Source: Paenibacillus eucommiae
GTDB lineage: Bacteria; Bacillota; Bacilli; Paenibacillales; NBRC-103111
Length of the DNA: 64,000 nt
Direction of reading: 5' to 3'
NCBI RefSeq assembly: GCF_017874215.1
Contig: NZ_JAGGLB010000012.1
Location: 1-64,000 of the forward strand
Part shown: piece by piece, positions 15,496 to 23,894 of the stretch
Layout: every line of letters starts with the position of its first letter
Numbering within the stretch: position 1 is the first letter of the stretch
Notes under the pieces: generated by a model
What the model was told of the DNA's origin: nothing
Databases searched by the model: none
Seen by the model: only the letters and a program-made list of their open reading frames with translations
Position numbers and translations under genes: made by a program

Positions 15496-17258
15496 CTGCT
15501 GCCACCCAGCCCTTCATTGTTAGCTAGCGAAAAAATAATAACAACCACAGTTCCAATACCCGGCTTGCTGAACATTTGCACATCGGATTCTCCATCCGCA
15601 AAATGATGGGCTATCCGCTGCCTCACATTGTCCAAACCGACGGCGCGGCGCGTGCCCGGATTCAGCTTGTCATGAATGCCCACCCCATCATCGATTACTC
15701 GAATCTGGCAGGTGCCCCCCACACGCTCCACCTTAATATGAATGCCTCCCGGACCTTCTTTGGGATAAATACCGTGAAAAATAGCATTTTCCACCAGCGG
15801 CTGCAGTAAAAACTTCGGCATAAAGACGCCCAACAAATCGGGATCAGCCTCAATGTTCAAATGGATTCCGAACTCCGTACGGAACTGATGCAGCCTCACA
15901 TAATGCTCGATTAGGCCTAATTCACTGGCTAATGTCGTCACCAACCGCTTGGATTTTAAAGAATCCTGCAGCAGTTCAATGAGCGAGGTAGTCAAGGTTT
16001 CAATTTCACGGGTCTTATTTTTCCTGGCAAGAAACACGGTCAAATTCAGTGTGTTATATAAAAAATGCGGATTAATCTGTGCCTGCAGAGCTGCCAGGTC
16101 AGCTTCCTTCGCCTTCTTTTGCTCCTCTATAATATCAGCGATCAGGCTGCGAATCTGATGATTCAGCATATTGAACCGCTCTGTGATCTCTTTTACTTCT
16201 GCCGGGCCTCTTACTTCCATTTCCCCTAAGGCCGCACCAGAGCCTAGCTGACGCATAGCAACCATCATCTTTTTAAGCGGCCTTATGACCTGACGGCTCA
16301 AAATCATCGTAATCACTAGCGCACACCCATAAGTAATCAAAACAAGTAAAATCGATTTATTCCGCAAATCACTAGCTTCCTTCACCATCAGTTCATAAGG
16401 GACGACCTCATATACGAGCCAATCCGTCACATTAGAGCTTTGGCTTACAACCACATATTTCTTATTGTCCTTCATCAAATCGGTTGTGCCTGTTTCCTTT
16501 ACATGCAGCAGACTTTGCGGGTCAAGTGCATTTCCCTGCTGATACAGCAGCTGACGGCTCTGATTGAACACATACACAGAGGACCCTGGCTGGGGATTCT
16601 CGCGAAAAATTCGTTCAAACATTTGAATATCAATTTCGTAAATCAGTGTCCCAAAATGCTCCGTAAACTGGACCGGGTCATTAATCTGGCTCAGGTGAAT
16701 CCAATGTTGATCGCCAAACCGGTAGCTGCCCCTAAGCAGCTTGCGTTCCTCAAAATCCCGATATCCCGGAGAATGATACAACCGTTCCTGATCAATAAGA
16801 GTACTGTCGGACACCATTAAATCGGTGCCAGAGGTGGAATTGTATACCTCTCCAGATTTGGACAGCAGAACGATTGACGCCAAATATTCCTGACTGTATT
16901 TATAGCCGCTGAGCAGCTCTCTAATTTTACTGATATTCTCACCTTGCTCATATGGATTGTCCGGATCCAGCTTCCGCCCCTTCTCAAGCAGCGCCCATAA
17001 AACTTCATCCTTGACAATATTGACAGTAAGCCTTGTAAAATCTGTAAAAAAAGTATCCATCGATTCAACCGCATGATTCGTATCATATTGAATAAGCTGC
17101 TTGGTCTTGTTGGCAATGTTCGTAGTGAAGGCCGAGTAGCTTATCATAATGACGATGATCAGAGGGGTTAGCACGGTTAAAGAAAAATATACGACCATTT
17201 GCGTCATGAGACTTCTTGATGACAGTCTGATCCTGCCCGGTCTTATACGAAATCTCAT
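15492..17258 (-). CDS. YesM-type sensor histidine kinase
   Basis: A 588-residue membrane sensor kinase. Two helices (about 20-45 and 301-322) flank an extracytoplasmic sensor domain of about 255 residues. A HAMP segment (about 323-376) follows. The His_kinase domain has phospho-acceptor His398 in QINPHFLYNTLN, and the HATPase_c has the N box (VENAIFHG) and G boxes (DDGVGI, GLDNVRQRI). ATG follows GGGGAG. It overlaps the response regulator by four bases (ATGA). The ligand is unknown but is likely a sugar or a binding protein loaded with it. Confidence 0.92.
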   Translation of the reverse strand: MRFRIRPGRIRLSSRSLMTQMVVYFSLTVLTPLIIVIMISYSAFTTNIANKTKQLIQYDTNHAVESMDTFFTDFTRLTVNIVKDEVLWALLEKGRKLDPDNPYEQGENISKIRELLSGYKYSQEYLASIVLLSKSGEVYNSTSGTDLMVSDSTLIDQERLYHSPGYRDFEERKLLRGSYRFGDQHWIHLSQINDPVQFTEHFGTLIYEIDIQMFERIFRENPQPGSSVYVFNQSRQLLYQQGNALDPQSLLHVKETGTTDLMKDNKKYVVVSQSSNVTDWLVYEVVPYELMVKEASDLRNKSILLVLITYGCALVITMILSRQVIRPLKKMMVAMRQLGSGAALGEMEVRGPAEVKEITERFNMLNHQIRSLIADIIEEQKKAKEADLAALQAQINPHFLYNTLNLTVFLARKNKTREIETLTTSLIELLQDSLKSKRLVTTLASELGLIEHYVRLHQFRTEFGIHLNIEADPDLLGVFMPKFLLQPLVENAIFHGIYPKEGPGGIHIKVERVGGTCQIRVIDDGVGIHDKLNPGTRRAVGLDNVRQRIAHHFADGESDVQMFSKPGIGTVVVIIFSLANNEGLGGSR

Positions 17259-17329
17259 AACAAGCTCCCCCTCTGCCCGGCAATCTTACCTTCAGTCTAC
17301 CTGCTACAAAGAACTTGTCAATAGAAGGT

Positions 17330-18538
17330 CTATAGGGAGATGCTGGATGGCTCGATGCTGCCGCTTTCCTTCCATTGCTCGCACAATTGCGGAACAAGAG
17401 CGGATAAGGAAGCATAGCCAGTCTCCGTGATGACGAACGATTCTTCAATCCGGTTGGAGCCGTCAGGATGGCCGAACAAGCTGATGTCCGTGTTGACGGT
17501 CATGCCTGGCTGGAACACCTCTGTGGACGCCTCGTTCGGATACGGCGATTCCGCTTCAGCTACTCCGCAGCCATGCAGCGGCGGATACAGATCGTACTGG
17601 CTCACCCCGCTTGCGCGAAAAAAGTCTTTAACAGCCTTAACCAGCTCAGACTGCTTGCCGCCTGGAGCAAGCTTGGATTTCGCAGCCTCATTAGCGCCGA
17701 TCAGCAGCTCGATAAATTGTTTTTGCTGCTCTGCCATGTTTCCTACGACAAAAGGAAAGTTGATCGTGGCAATATAGCCTTCGTATTGAACGGATAACGC
17801 CGCCATCACCATATCACCATCGGCAAGCTTCTTGGACGTCGCCCGTCCAATAATCGTATTTACGCGCTCACCGCTTGATACAAGGCAAAAAGGAACTACT
17901 TCCGCTCCCTCGCGATAAGCCGCCTCATGTGCCGCCGCTGCCAAATGATGCTCCGTTGCTCCTACCTTGGCAGCAAGCAGCAGCGCCTTGTAGCCGGCAT
18001 CGGCAATCCGTGCCGCTTCCTTCAGACAAGCAATTTCGTCTGCTGACTTCATTAGACGTGCTCCCGTCAACAGAAAATTGCCGTCAACGATTTCACATCC
18101 CTGCAGATTGTCTGCCATCGCCATAAATACCTGATGCGACATCGCATCCATGCCTATAATGCCGGCTTTCTTCAGCGGCGCTGCCTGGCGTATTTCTTCG
18201 AAGACATTGTGGAAGCTTGTATACGCAGCATTCGGGTATTCAATTTCCTCCGGAACCGTCACACAGGCAAAATCGGGAATGACCCGGATATCGTCCCAAG
18301 CGCTCGTTTCCCGGCAAATCATCTCCCCTTCCGGAGCAGCCAGCAGGATCGGCTCCCCTTCAAGCGGAACAATCAAAGCGCCGCGCTCAAACAGCGCCCA
18401 GAAGTTGCTGACATACCGCAAATTTTCCCGTCTGTATTCATCTCCATAAATAATGCAGACATCCAGCTGCTCTTGGCTCATCCGCGTTCTCAGTTTCTCT
18501 ATTCTTTGTTTAAATTCTGCTTTCTGGATTTTAATCAT
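17330..18538 (-). CDS. M24-family pita-bread protein, creatinase-like
   Basis: A 402-residue cytoplasmic protein with an N-terminal creatinase-type domain (about 8-150) and a C-terminal pita-bread M24 domain (about 160-390). In metal-dependent Xaa-Pro aminopeptidases the two Asp ligands lie in V-x-D-x-G and S-D-x-T-R-T. Here the same region reads AALSVQYEGYIATINFPF and lacks both. LHGCGVAE retains the catalytic-type His, and RIEESFVIT one Glu. This is the pattern of non-metal members such as creatinase or ectoine hydrolase, so I infer C-N hydrolysis of a small guanidino or amide compound, not peptide cleavage. ATG follows AGGAGGGG. It precedes the sensor kinase gene by 71 bases. Confidence 0.75.
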   Translation of the reverse strand: MIKIQKAEFKQRIEKLRTRMSQEQLDVCIIYGDEYRRENLRYVSNFWALFERGALIVPLEGEPILLAAPEGEMICRETSAWDDIRVIPDFACVTVPEEIEYPNAAYTSFHNVFEEIRQAAPLKKAGIIGMDAMSHQVFMAMADNLQGCEIVDGNFLLTGARLMKSADEIACLKEAARIADAGYKALLLAAKVGATEHHLAAAAHEAAYREGAEVVPFCLVSSGERVNTIIGRATSKKLADGDMVMAALSVQYEGYIATINFPFVVGNMAEQQKQFIELLIGANEAAKSKLAPGGKQSELVKAVKDFFRASGVSQYDLYPPLHGCGVAEAESPYPNEASTEVFQPGMTVNTDISLFGHPDGSNRIEESFVITETGYASLSALVPQLCEQWKESGSIEPSSISL

Positions 18539-18754
18539 GTAGATACCCCTCCTGGATTATGCTGTCTTTTTTCTGGCTTACATCTGGAACTGGCTAATTA
18601 AACGTATACCTTTTGAGGCAGTCGCTTAACTGTGGACAAATACACGCCAATAAGGGCCTAACCTGCCACGGGGGCCAAAAAAGACCCCTCCAAGTAACTA
18701 TTTTCCTGCACATTGCAGGTATTCTCGGCCCATAACCGATTTCAGGTGAAAAAG
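18539..18754. other. Intergenic, no gene seen
   Basis: Upstream region of the M24-like gene. I found no coding frame with a ribosome site and no clear promoter motif. The remaining part of the gap up to 19153 is repeat copy D and a short spacer. Confidence 0.4.
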
Positions 18755-19095
18755 CCGTCTTGTGGTGTCCTCTGAAGTACGTGTTGGTGACGCAGGTGCG
18801 TTTCGGAGGGAAGGGATGAGGGCTCCAGCAGCTGGGGCTGAAGAACGGCCCCGACAGCGTGTACAACCGAGAGGACCTGCTACTTTAACGATGATTTTCA
18901 TCGTTAAAAGCATCCGTTCCGCTCCAATCCTTACTTTAACGATGAAAAACATCATTAAAATCCCTTTTAACCACCCTGAGAGGCCATCCGTCCTCTTTTA
19001 ACGATGAAAATCATCATTAACGTGACGGATTGAGCTGAAACACTTACTTTAACGATGAAAAACATCGTTAAGTCAAGCACACGCTGGACGTAATC
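18755..19095 (-). repeat. Dispersed giant-hairpin element, copy D (deleted, inverted)
   Basis: Same family as copy A but in reverse orientation. Four ACGATG hairpins (about 18890-18907, 18934-18956, 18997-19020 and 19048-19071) are followed leftwards by the CTGAAGAACGGCCCCGAC-type block. The sequence then jumps directly to the outer right arm (GGAAGGG...CGTGTTGG...TCTTGTGG), so about 200 bases of the central palindrome are missing. ATCCGTC and GACGGAT flank the third hairpin as complementary arms. Confidence 0.8.
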
Positions 19096-19153
19096 CGCAC
19101 GCTATTGGCTTGCTTGGCTACCAGCTTGCTTTTACGTAAATCCAGCCGGACAG

Positions 19154-19834
19154 CTACTTTATAACCTCTGGCTTATCTATGCTTTTCAGAAACGCTTCTC
19201 CGTATTTGACTCCCGCCTGTGCTCCCCGCATCAACGCTTTTCCTTCAATTTGCTGCAGCGCCCCGGACACAACGGTACACTGGGAAGCATATGCTCTCAT
19301 TGCCTCCATCTTGGCCTCGAAGGTAGCTTCGATGTCTACGATATGGGAAACGTGTGCCAACAGCTCGATGACCTCAAAATAATACAGCGATTTCGCCTTC
19401 CACGGCTCCCCAAGGTCGAGCGATGCGTTCCAGCCCGCCTGCCAGAAAGCGTCACTGACGATTGAGGCTACCGCTTTATGCGTGTTATATTCCCGCCAGT
19501 AATGAGTGAAGACGATATCTGGCTTGTATTTGCGGATTGCCTGCAAGCACATTTTATAGGTCGTTTCATTTGCTGGGATCGCATAATCTCCATAATCATA
19601 AGCCTCGTAGGTATGAATACCGAGGATATCCTTAACAACCTCCCGCTCCTTGCGTCTTATTTCTACAATGTGCTCTTTATCCTTCAAATCTGTATAGCCC
19701 TCATTACCATTGGCGAACATCAGCACGTTTACTTCTATACCTGCATTTGTCATCTTTTTGATGGTGCCGCCAAGACCTAACACCTCATCATCCGGATGTG
19801 CGCAAATGACAAGCGCTCTCTCAATATTCAGCAT
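19154..19834 (-). CDS. PIG-L/LmbE-family N-deacetylase
   Basis: A 226-residue zinc-dependent deacetylase. The N-terminal AHPDDEVLGLGGT motif supplies the zinc ligands and catalytic Asp (His12, Asp14, Asp15 region). A second His-rich segment (FTHYWREYNTHKAV) completes the site. The family removes acetyl groups from N-acetylglucosamine-type sugars; BshB of bacillithiol synthesis belongs to it. Its place after a sugar ABC transporter and a TIM-barrel protein suggests a role in catabolism of an N-acetylated sugar, but a bacillithiol-type role is not excluded. ATG follows AAGGAG. A run of 8-base microsatellite lies directly upstream. Confidence 0.88.
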   Translation of the reverse strand: MLNIERALVICAHPDDEVLGLGGTIKKMTNAGIEVNVLMFANGNEGYTDLKDKEHIVEIRRKEREVVKDILGIHTYEAYDYGDYAIPANETTYKMCLQAIRKYKPDIVFTHYWREYNTHKAVASIVSDAFWQAGWNASLDLGEPWKAKSLYYFEVIELLAHVSHIVDIEATFEAKMEAMRAYASQCTVVSGALQQIEGKALMRGAQAGVKYGEAFLKSIDKPEVIK

Positions 19835-19854
19835 ATCTATCTCTCCTTTTTAGA

Positions 19855-19926
19855 TTTTTAGATTTTTAGATTTTTCTATTCTTCTATTCTTCTATTCTTC
19901 TATTCTTCTATTCTTCTATTCTTCTA
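19855..19926. repeat. Octanucleotide microsatellites
   Basis: Three or more copies of TTTTTAGA stand next to about eight copies of TTCTATTC. They fill the gap between the PIG-L gene and the end of the TIM-barrel gene and reach its stop codon. Perfect repeats of this length are prone to slippage. Confidence 0.92.
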
Positions 19927-21981
19927 TTCCTGATCGAAATCAAGCTCCAGAATGACCGTCCCTCTTCCAGGAACCGTTACATTGAAGTAGGTCCCTCTCG
20001 GGCTAACCGGCGTGCCAGGGAAATCTGTACATACTTTGATTTGCGAGATGCTCCGCCCGACATCAATTTTGGGAGACTTATAGTCCAAATTTCCGTTCGC
20101 AATGAGCAACCGCCAGCGATTCTGATCGATTTCCATTGCATTAACGCTTATTTTTGAGCTCTGCTCCAGCACTTTTGGCGATTCCGAGCAATTACCAATC
20201 CATGCCACACACTCCTGAAGGAACGTATCCGTTACAGCCGAGAAATGAAGCCCTTGCACCCAAGAAATCGCATCATCAATCGTGGAGCTATCGGCAGCAC
20301 TATTCCCAGCGTCATCCCTGCCCGTTTCCTCCCACAAAAACTCTGGCTTCGACGAGCCTCCATCTGGATATATGGCCATAAAATAAGCATCCCTGCGCTT
20401 AGATTCATTAGATTCATTAGATTCCACATTAAGCTCAGCTGCAGCAGCAGAAAGTCCCAGACTGGCAGCACGATCCGTCATTTTGCCAATCAGAATGACC
20501 GGTCCTTTGGTATAGGCCAGCACACTTTGCAGTTCATCCTCCGGCCACAGATGCGCATTCGTTACGAAAACCGGCCCTGTCAGCAGCTCCAGATTCTCAA
20601 TATTTGCCGCGGCATACACAGGGGCTCCGAGCGATATAAGCGTATGCAGCCATTTGTGGCTGGAGTAATCTCTCGTTTCAATATAATGATGAAGCTCAGT
20701 AGCAAGCATCTGATCCGACCATAGGAATGTGGCGCCAATCAGGCGTTCAGGCTGGCCATTAAAACCAAGCTCCCAGCGGCGGTTGATCCACTTCCATTCC
20801 TGCCGATCTATACCGTCTGCCAGACAGCCCATCCACCCCGACGAACAGCGTTCCAGCTGCCCTTGACGGTCATAGCGGTATACGTTCGGCAAGGTTAGGA
20901 TATCTCTTTCCAGCACAGCCGGGGCATGACGCAAGGCGTCCCAACGCTCGGTCGTATCCTGAATTGTATTCAGGCAAATCAGCTTGGTGTCGGGCACGTA
21001 GCTTTTGATCAGCATCAGTGTCGCCTTAAACTCATTGCAGGGCTCATACTCCATTCCGCCTGCTCCTAAAGTCAGAGCTGCTGCTCCCGCCTCAATAACA
21101 AAACCGTCAATCCCCGTATTGGCCAAACGCTTGTAATCCACACCAAAACGGTACATCGCTTCAAAAGGATCCCTCGTCCACGTCGAATTCAGCACAAACT
21201 TCTTCTCCAGCGGATGCAGTCTTGCTGCTATTTTGCGCCAAAACGTCTCCCAGCGCTCCGCATAGAAATCAATCCATTCAAAACGCTTATTCGCCCAAAT
21301 CCAGTCCGCTCTTGCACGCAGCAGCTCCGCATTTCCTTCGCAGTCGCCGCTCAGCTCTGAAGGGAGCTCAGCCCGGCCTGATGCCGTGAACTGACCGACC
21401 ATATCGTCCGAGTAATCGGCTTCCGCCAGACTGATTCTCGGGCTCGTATAGCCATCCGCCCCATGATAGCCGTCAAAGCCGTAATCTTCCATAACAGCAG
21501 CCAATTGCTTAACAAAAAAATCCTCATAATAGGTCCCGTCTGCAAGTCTGCCCAGCGGATTCAACATCTCCGTACGTTTGACCGAGCTAGTAACGACATG
21601 CAATTCAGGATGCTGGCTGCACCATTCACTGCTATAATACTTTCCGTCCAGCTTATAGATGAACAAATCGAAAAAGCTGCAGTATACCTCAACGCCACGC
21701 TGCTGCAATTCACTTAAAAGTCCGCGGAGCTGAGTACTGGTCCACTCTTGTCTCGCCCTGTCCCTTCCGTACGGCCTGGCTGTATACGAACATATTTCTG
21801 GTGGAAATACACGCTCTTTTTCGCTGCGATCATGAAGGTGCACAAAATCGGGCGAATAGAAAAGCAGCGAAAGCGCAGCAGGTACAAAGCCTAAATTGTC
21901 CAAATAAGCGGGGACACCGTAATTCTCCTGTTCATTGTCGAAGCCAATCAGTTCTACCCACAGCCATTTTTCAAAGTTCAC
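19924..21981 (-). CDS. Putative TIM-barrel glycosidase-like protein of unknown family
   Basis: A 685-residue protein with no signal peptide. I do not recognise the family with certainty. The first half looks like a (beta/alpha)8 barrel: GVEVYCSFFDLF, GFDGYHGADGY, KFVLNSTWTRDPF, GIDGFVIEAGA and KLICLNTIQD lie at barrel-strand spacing. Acidic residues suited to catalysis are Asp in HGADGY and Glu in FVIEAGA. The C-terminal third is beta-rich. The GTG at 21981 is preferred because GGAGG stands seven bases before it; an in-frame ATG farther upstream lies within a degenerate repeat. It follows the permease genes of a sugar transporter, so it probably acts on the imported substrate. An ESNESNES tract in the protein comes from a DNA repeat near 20400. 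Confidence 0.65.
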   Translation of the reverse strand: MNFEKWLWVELIGFDNEQENYGVPAYLDNLGFVPAALSLLFYSPDFVHLHDRSEKERVFPPEICSYTARPYGRDRARQEWTSTQLRGLLSELQQRGVEVYCSFFDLFIYKLDGKYYSSEWCSQHPELHVVTSSVKRTEMLNPLGRLADGTYYEDFFVKQLAAVMEDYGFDGYHGADGYTSPRISLAEADYSDDMVGQFTASGRAELPSELSGDCEGNAELLRARADWIWANKRFEWIDFYAERWETFWRKIAARLHPLEKKFVLNSTWTRDPFEAMYRFGVDYKRLANTGIDGFVIEAGAAALTLGAGGMEYEPCNEFKATLMLIKSYVPDTKLICLNTIQDTTERWDALRHAPAVLERDILTLPNVYRYDRQGQLERCSSGWMGCLADGIDRQEWKWINRRWELGFNGQPERLIGATFLWSDQMLATELHHYIETRDYSSHKWLHTLISLGAPVYAAANIENLELLTGPVFVTNAHLWPEDELQSVLAYTKGPVILIGKMTDRAASLGLSAAAAELNVESNESNESKRRDAYFMAIYPDGGSSKPEFLWEETGRDDAGNSAADSSTIDDAISWVQGLHFSAVTDTFLQECVAWIGNCSESPKVLEQSSKISVNAMEIDQNRWRLLIANGNLDYKSPKIDVGRSISQIKVCTDFPGTPVSPRGTYFNVTVPGRGTVILELDFDQE

Positions 21982-22014
21982 AGAAATCCCTCCACCTTTC
22001 TTGTGTCGTAAACT

Positions 22015-22088
22015 TACATCTTGCATCATCCAACCTACACCTTGCATCATCAACCTGCACTTTGTATCATCAACACATTCACTTTGCA
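22015..22088. repeat. Degenerate ~22-bp tandem repeat in leader
   Basis: Read on the minus strand, words such as GTTGATGATGCAAGGTG, GTTGGATGATGCAAGATG and GTTGATGATACAAAGTG recur three times with a period near 22. They lie between the permease stop and the start of the TIM-barrel gene. Confidence 0.7.
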
Positions 22089-22091
22089 GCC

Positions 22092-22928
22092 TTAACCCTT
22101 AACCCCTGACATCACAAAACCATTAATTAAAAAACGTTGAAAAAACAAGAATACCAGAAGTGCAGGTACAACCATTATAGCAGCTCCAGCCATAACAAGG
22201 TGAGGCGTAATAAAGCCATATTGACCGACTAATCCCGCAATGCCTATGGGAATGGTCTTAAGCTCCTCACTATTGATCACAATCAATGGCCAAAGCAGCG
22301 AATTGTAAAAGGAAATGAAAGCGAGCGTTCCCAATGTTGCCAATGCAGGCACGGAAAGGGGTAAATAAATCCGTACAAAAACACCTAAATTACTGCAGCC
22401 ATCCAGCCGCGCAGCTTCATAAAAATCACGGGGCAGGCCGAGAAAAAACTGGCGGATCATAAACACACCATATCCCGAAAACAGCATCGGCAGAATGAGT
22501 CCAAGGTACGAGTCGATCATCCCCAGCTTTTGCGTAATCATAAACAGTGGAATCAGAACAACGGAGCCTGGAACCATCATGCTGGATATAAACAAGGCGA
22601 ACAGAAAGGCCTTTCCTCTGAACGTAAGCACTGCAAAAGCAAATGCAGCAGAGGAAGCCAGCACAAGCTGCAGCACAGTAGTCGTGGTCGATACGAAAAG
22701 GCTGTTTCCCAAATAACGCAGAAGTGAAAGCTGCTTGAATACCTCTACAAAATTAGACCATTGTGGAACAGCAGGCAGCAGCTTGGGAGGGAATATATAG
22801 AATTCATCCAGCCCTTTTAGCGACAAAGACAGCATCCACAGAAACGGGGCACAAAAAAACAAAGCCAGAACAAGCGTGAGCGCATATTTGCCAAAGAGAC
22901 TAATAGCCAGTGAACTTGTTGGTTTAAT
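22092..22928 (-). CDS. Sugar ABC transporter permease (MalG-like), apparent ATT start
   Basis: An inner-membrane permease of about 278 residues with six helices and the EAA loop (FYEAARLDGCSNLGVF) that contacts the ATPase. The first in-frame TTG (22862) lies inside the first membrane helix, so the gene must start upstream. The frame upstream reads KPTSSLAISLFGKYALTL, a typical permease N terminus, but contains no ATG, GTG or TTG. An ATT at 22928 overlaps the TAA of the preceding permease gene (shared bases ATTAA) and lies nine bases after AGGTGGG. It works with the upstream permease and binding protein to import an oligosaccharide; no ATPase gene is nearby. Confidence 0.87.
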   Translation of the reverse strand: MKPTSSLAISLFGKYALTLVLALFFCAPFLWMLSLSLKGLDEFYIFPPKLLPAVPQWSNFVEVFKQLSLLRYLGNSLFVSTTTTVLQLVLASSAAFAFAVLTFRGKAFLFALFISSMMVPGSVVLIPLFMITQKLGMIDSYLGLILPMLFSGYGVFMIRQFFLGLPRDFYEAARLDGCSNLGVFVRIYLPLSVPALATLGTLAFISFYNSLLWPLIVINSEELKTIPIGIAGLVGQYGFITPHLVMAGAAIMVVPALLVFLFFQRFLINGFVMSGVKG

Positions 22929-23796
22929 TGTAATGCACCCACCTTTCCTGAAACTTCCATTGAATTAGCGTGACGATCGCAATCAGCGCGAACAGAACAG
23001 TAGAAATCGTTGCCGCAAGCCCCATATTGAACCCCTTGAAGGCCGCATTTACGATAAAATAAACCAGTGTTGTCGTAGCGTAACCGGGTCCTCCCTCTGT
23101 CAATAAATAAACAGCTTCAAAAGTTTGCAAATTGCCGATCACCGATGTAATCACAATAAAAAACATAGTTGGAGAAAGCAGCGGCAGCGTCACCTTGCGA
23201 AACACATAGAAGGGACTTGCGCCATCCACTTTGGCGGCTTCATACAGCGTTTCATCAATAGACTGCAGACCCGCTAGAAAAATAAGCATATTGTAGCCGG
23301 CTGAGTGCCATAAGGAGAACATGATAACGGCAATAATTGCTGTAAAAGAGCCCGATAGCCAGCCAACAGGAGAAATGCCGAACAAGCTTAGCATATAATT
23401 GATGAGTCCAGTGTCCTTCGTGTACATGTTTCCCCAGATTACGGACATGGCAACCATGGAAGTGACAGCAGGTATAAAAAAAATAGAGCGGAACACAGGC
23501 TTCCCAAAAGGCAGCTTGTTGACCAAAAGCGCCAGAAGAAGTCCGAAAGCTATCGTTAGCGGAATCGAAATGATGACAAACAAGAGCGTTGTTCGGATGC
23601 TTGCGATGGCTTCCTTGTTTTTCATGAAATCCGCCCAATTGTCGAGTCCTACATAGCGGATCGGCGACGTTAAATCCCATTGGAAGAACGATAAACCAAG
23701 GCCCATTACAGCAGGCACAAGAACAAAGATGATAAAACAGATCATTGAAGGGAGTATAAATAGATAGGCTGAGAGTTGTCCCCAGGTGCGGTTCAT
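22924..23796 (-). CDS. Sugar ABC transporter permease (MalF/UgpA-like)
   Basis: A 290-residue membrane protein with six predicted helices and the EAA motif (LYEAAKVDGASPFYVF). It pairs with the following MalG-like permease. I start it at the ATG at 23796 (MNRTWGQLSAYLF), five bases after AGGGGAGG; the adjacent ATG three bases upstream is also possible. Its stop codon overlaps the apparent ATT start of the next gene. The binding-protein gene ends 98 bases upstream, so all three are probably one operon. Confidence 0.92.
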   Translation of the reverse strand: MNRTWGQLSAYLFILPSMICFIIFVLVPAVMGLGLSFFQWDLTSPIRYVGLDNWADFMKNKEAIASIRTTLLFVIISIPLTIAFGLLLALLVNKLPFGKPVFRSIFFIPAVTSMVAMSVIWGNMYTKDTGLINYMLSLFGISPVGWLSGSFTAIIAVIMFSLWHSAGYNMLIFLAGLQSIDETLYEAAKVDGASPFYVFRKVTLPLLSPTMFFIVITSVIGNLQTFEAVYLLTEGGPGYATTTLVYFIVNAAFKGFNMGLAATISTVLFALIAIVTLIQWKFQERWVHYN

Positions 23797-23894
23797 CATA
23801 GCCTCCCCTTTCCATTTTTTTGGCGGACAGGCTCTTATACCCGCCCGCCGCATTGCGTGCTTTTTTTACTTTTGCTTTGCTTTTTTATCTTTGC

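Noticed and set aside
19154-19834. Naming the PIG-L protein as BshB of bacillithiol synthesis
   Set aside because: The AHPDDE motif is shared by many deacetylases and the neighbours are sugar-uptake genes, so a specific name is not justified.
22862-22862. TTG at 22862 as the start of the MalG-like permease
   Set aside because: It would begin inside the first membrane helix with no ribosome site, although a good permease N terminus continues upstream in frame.
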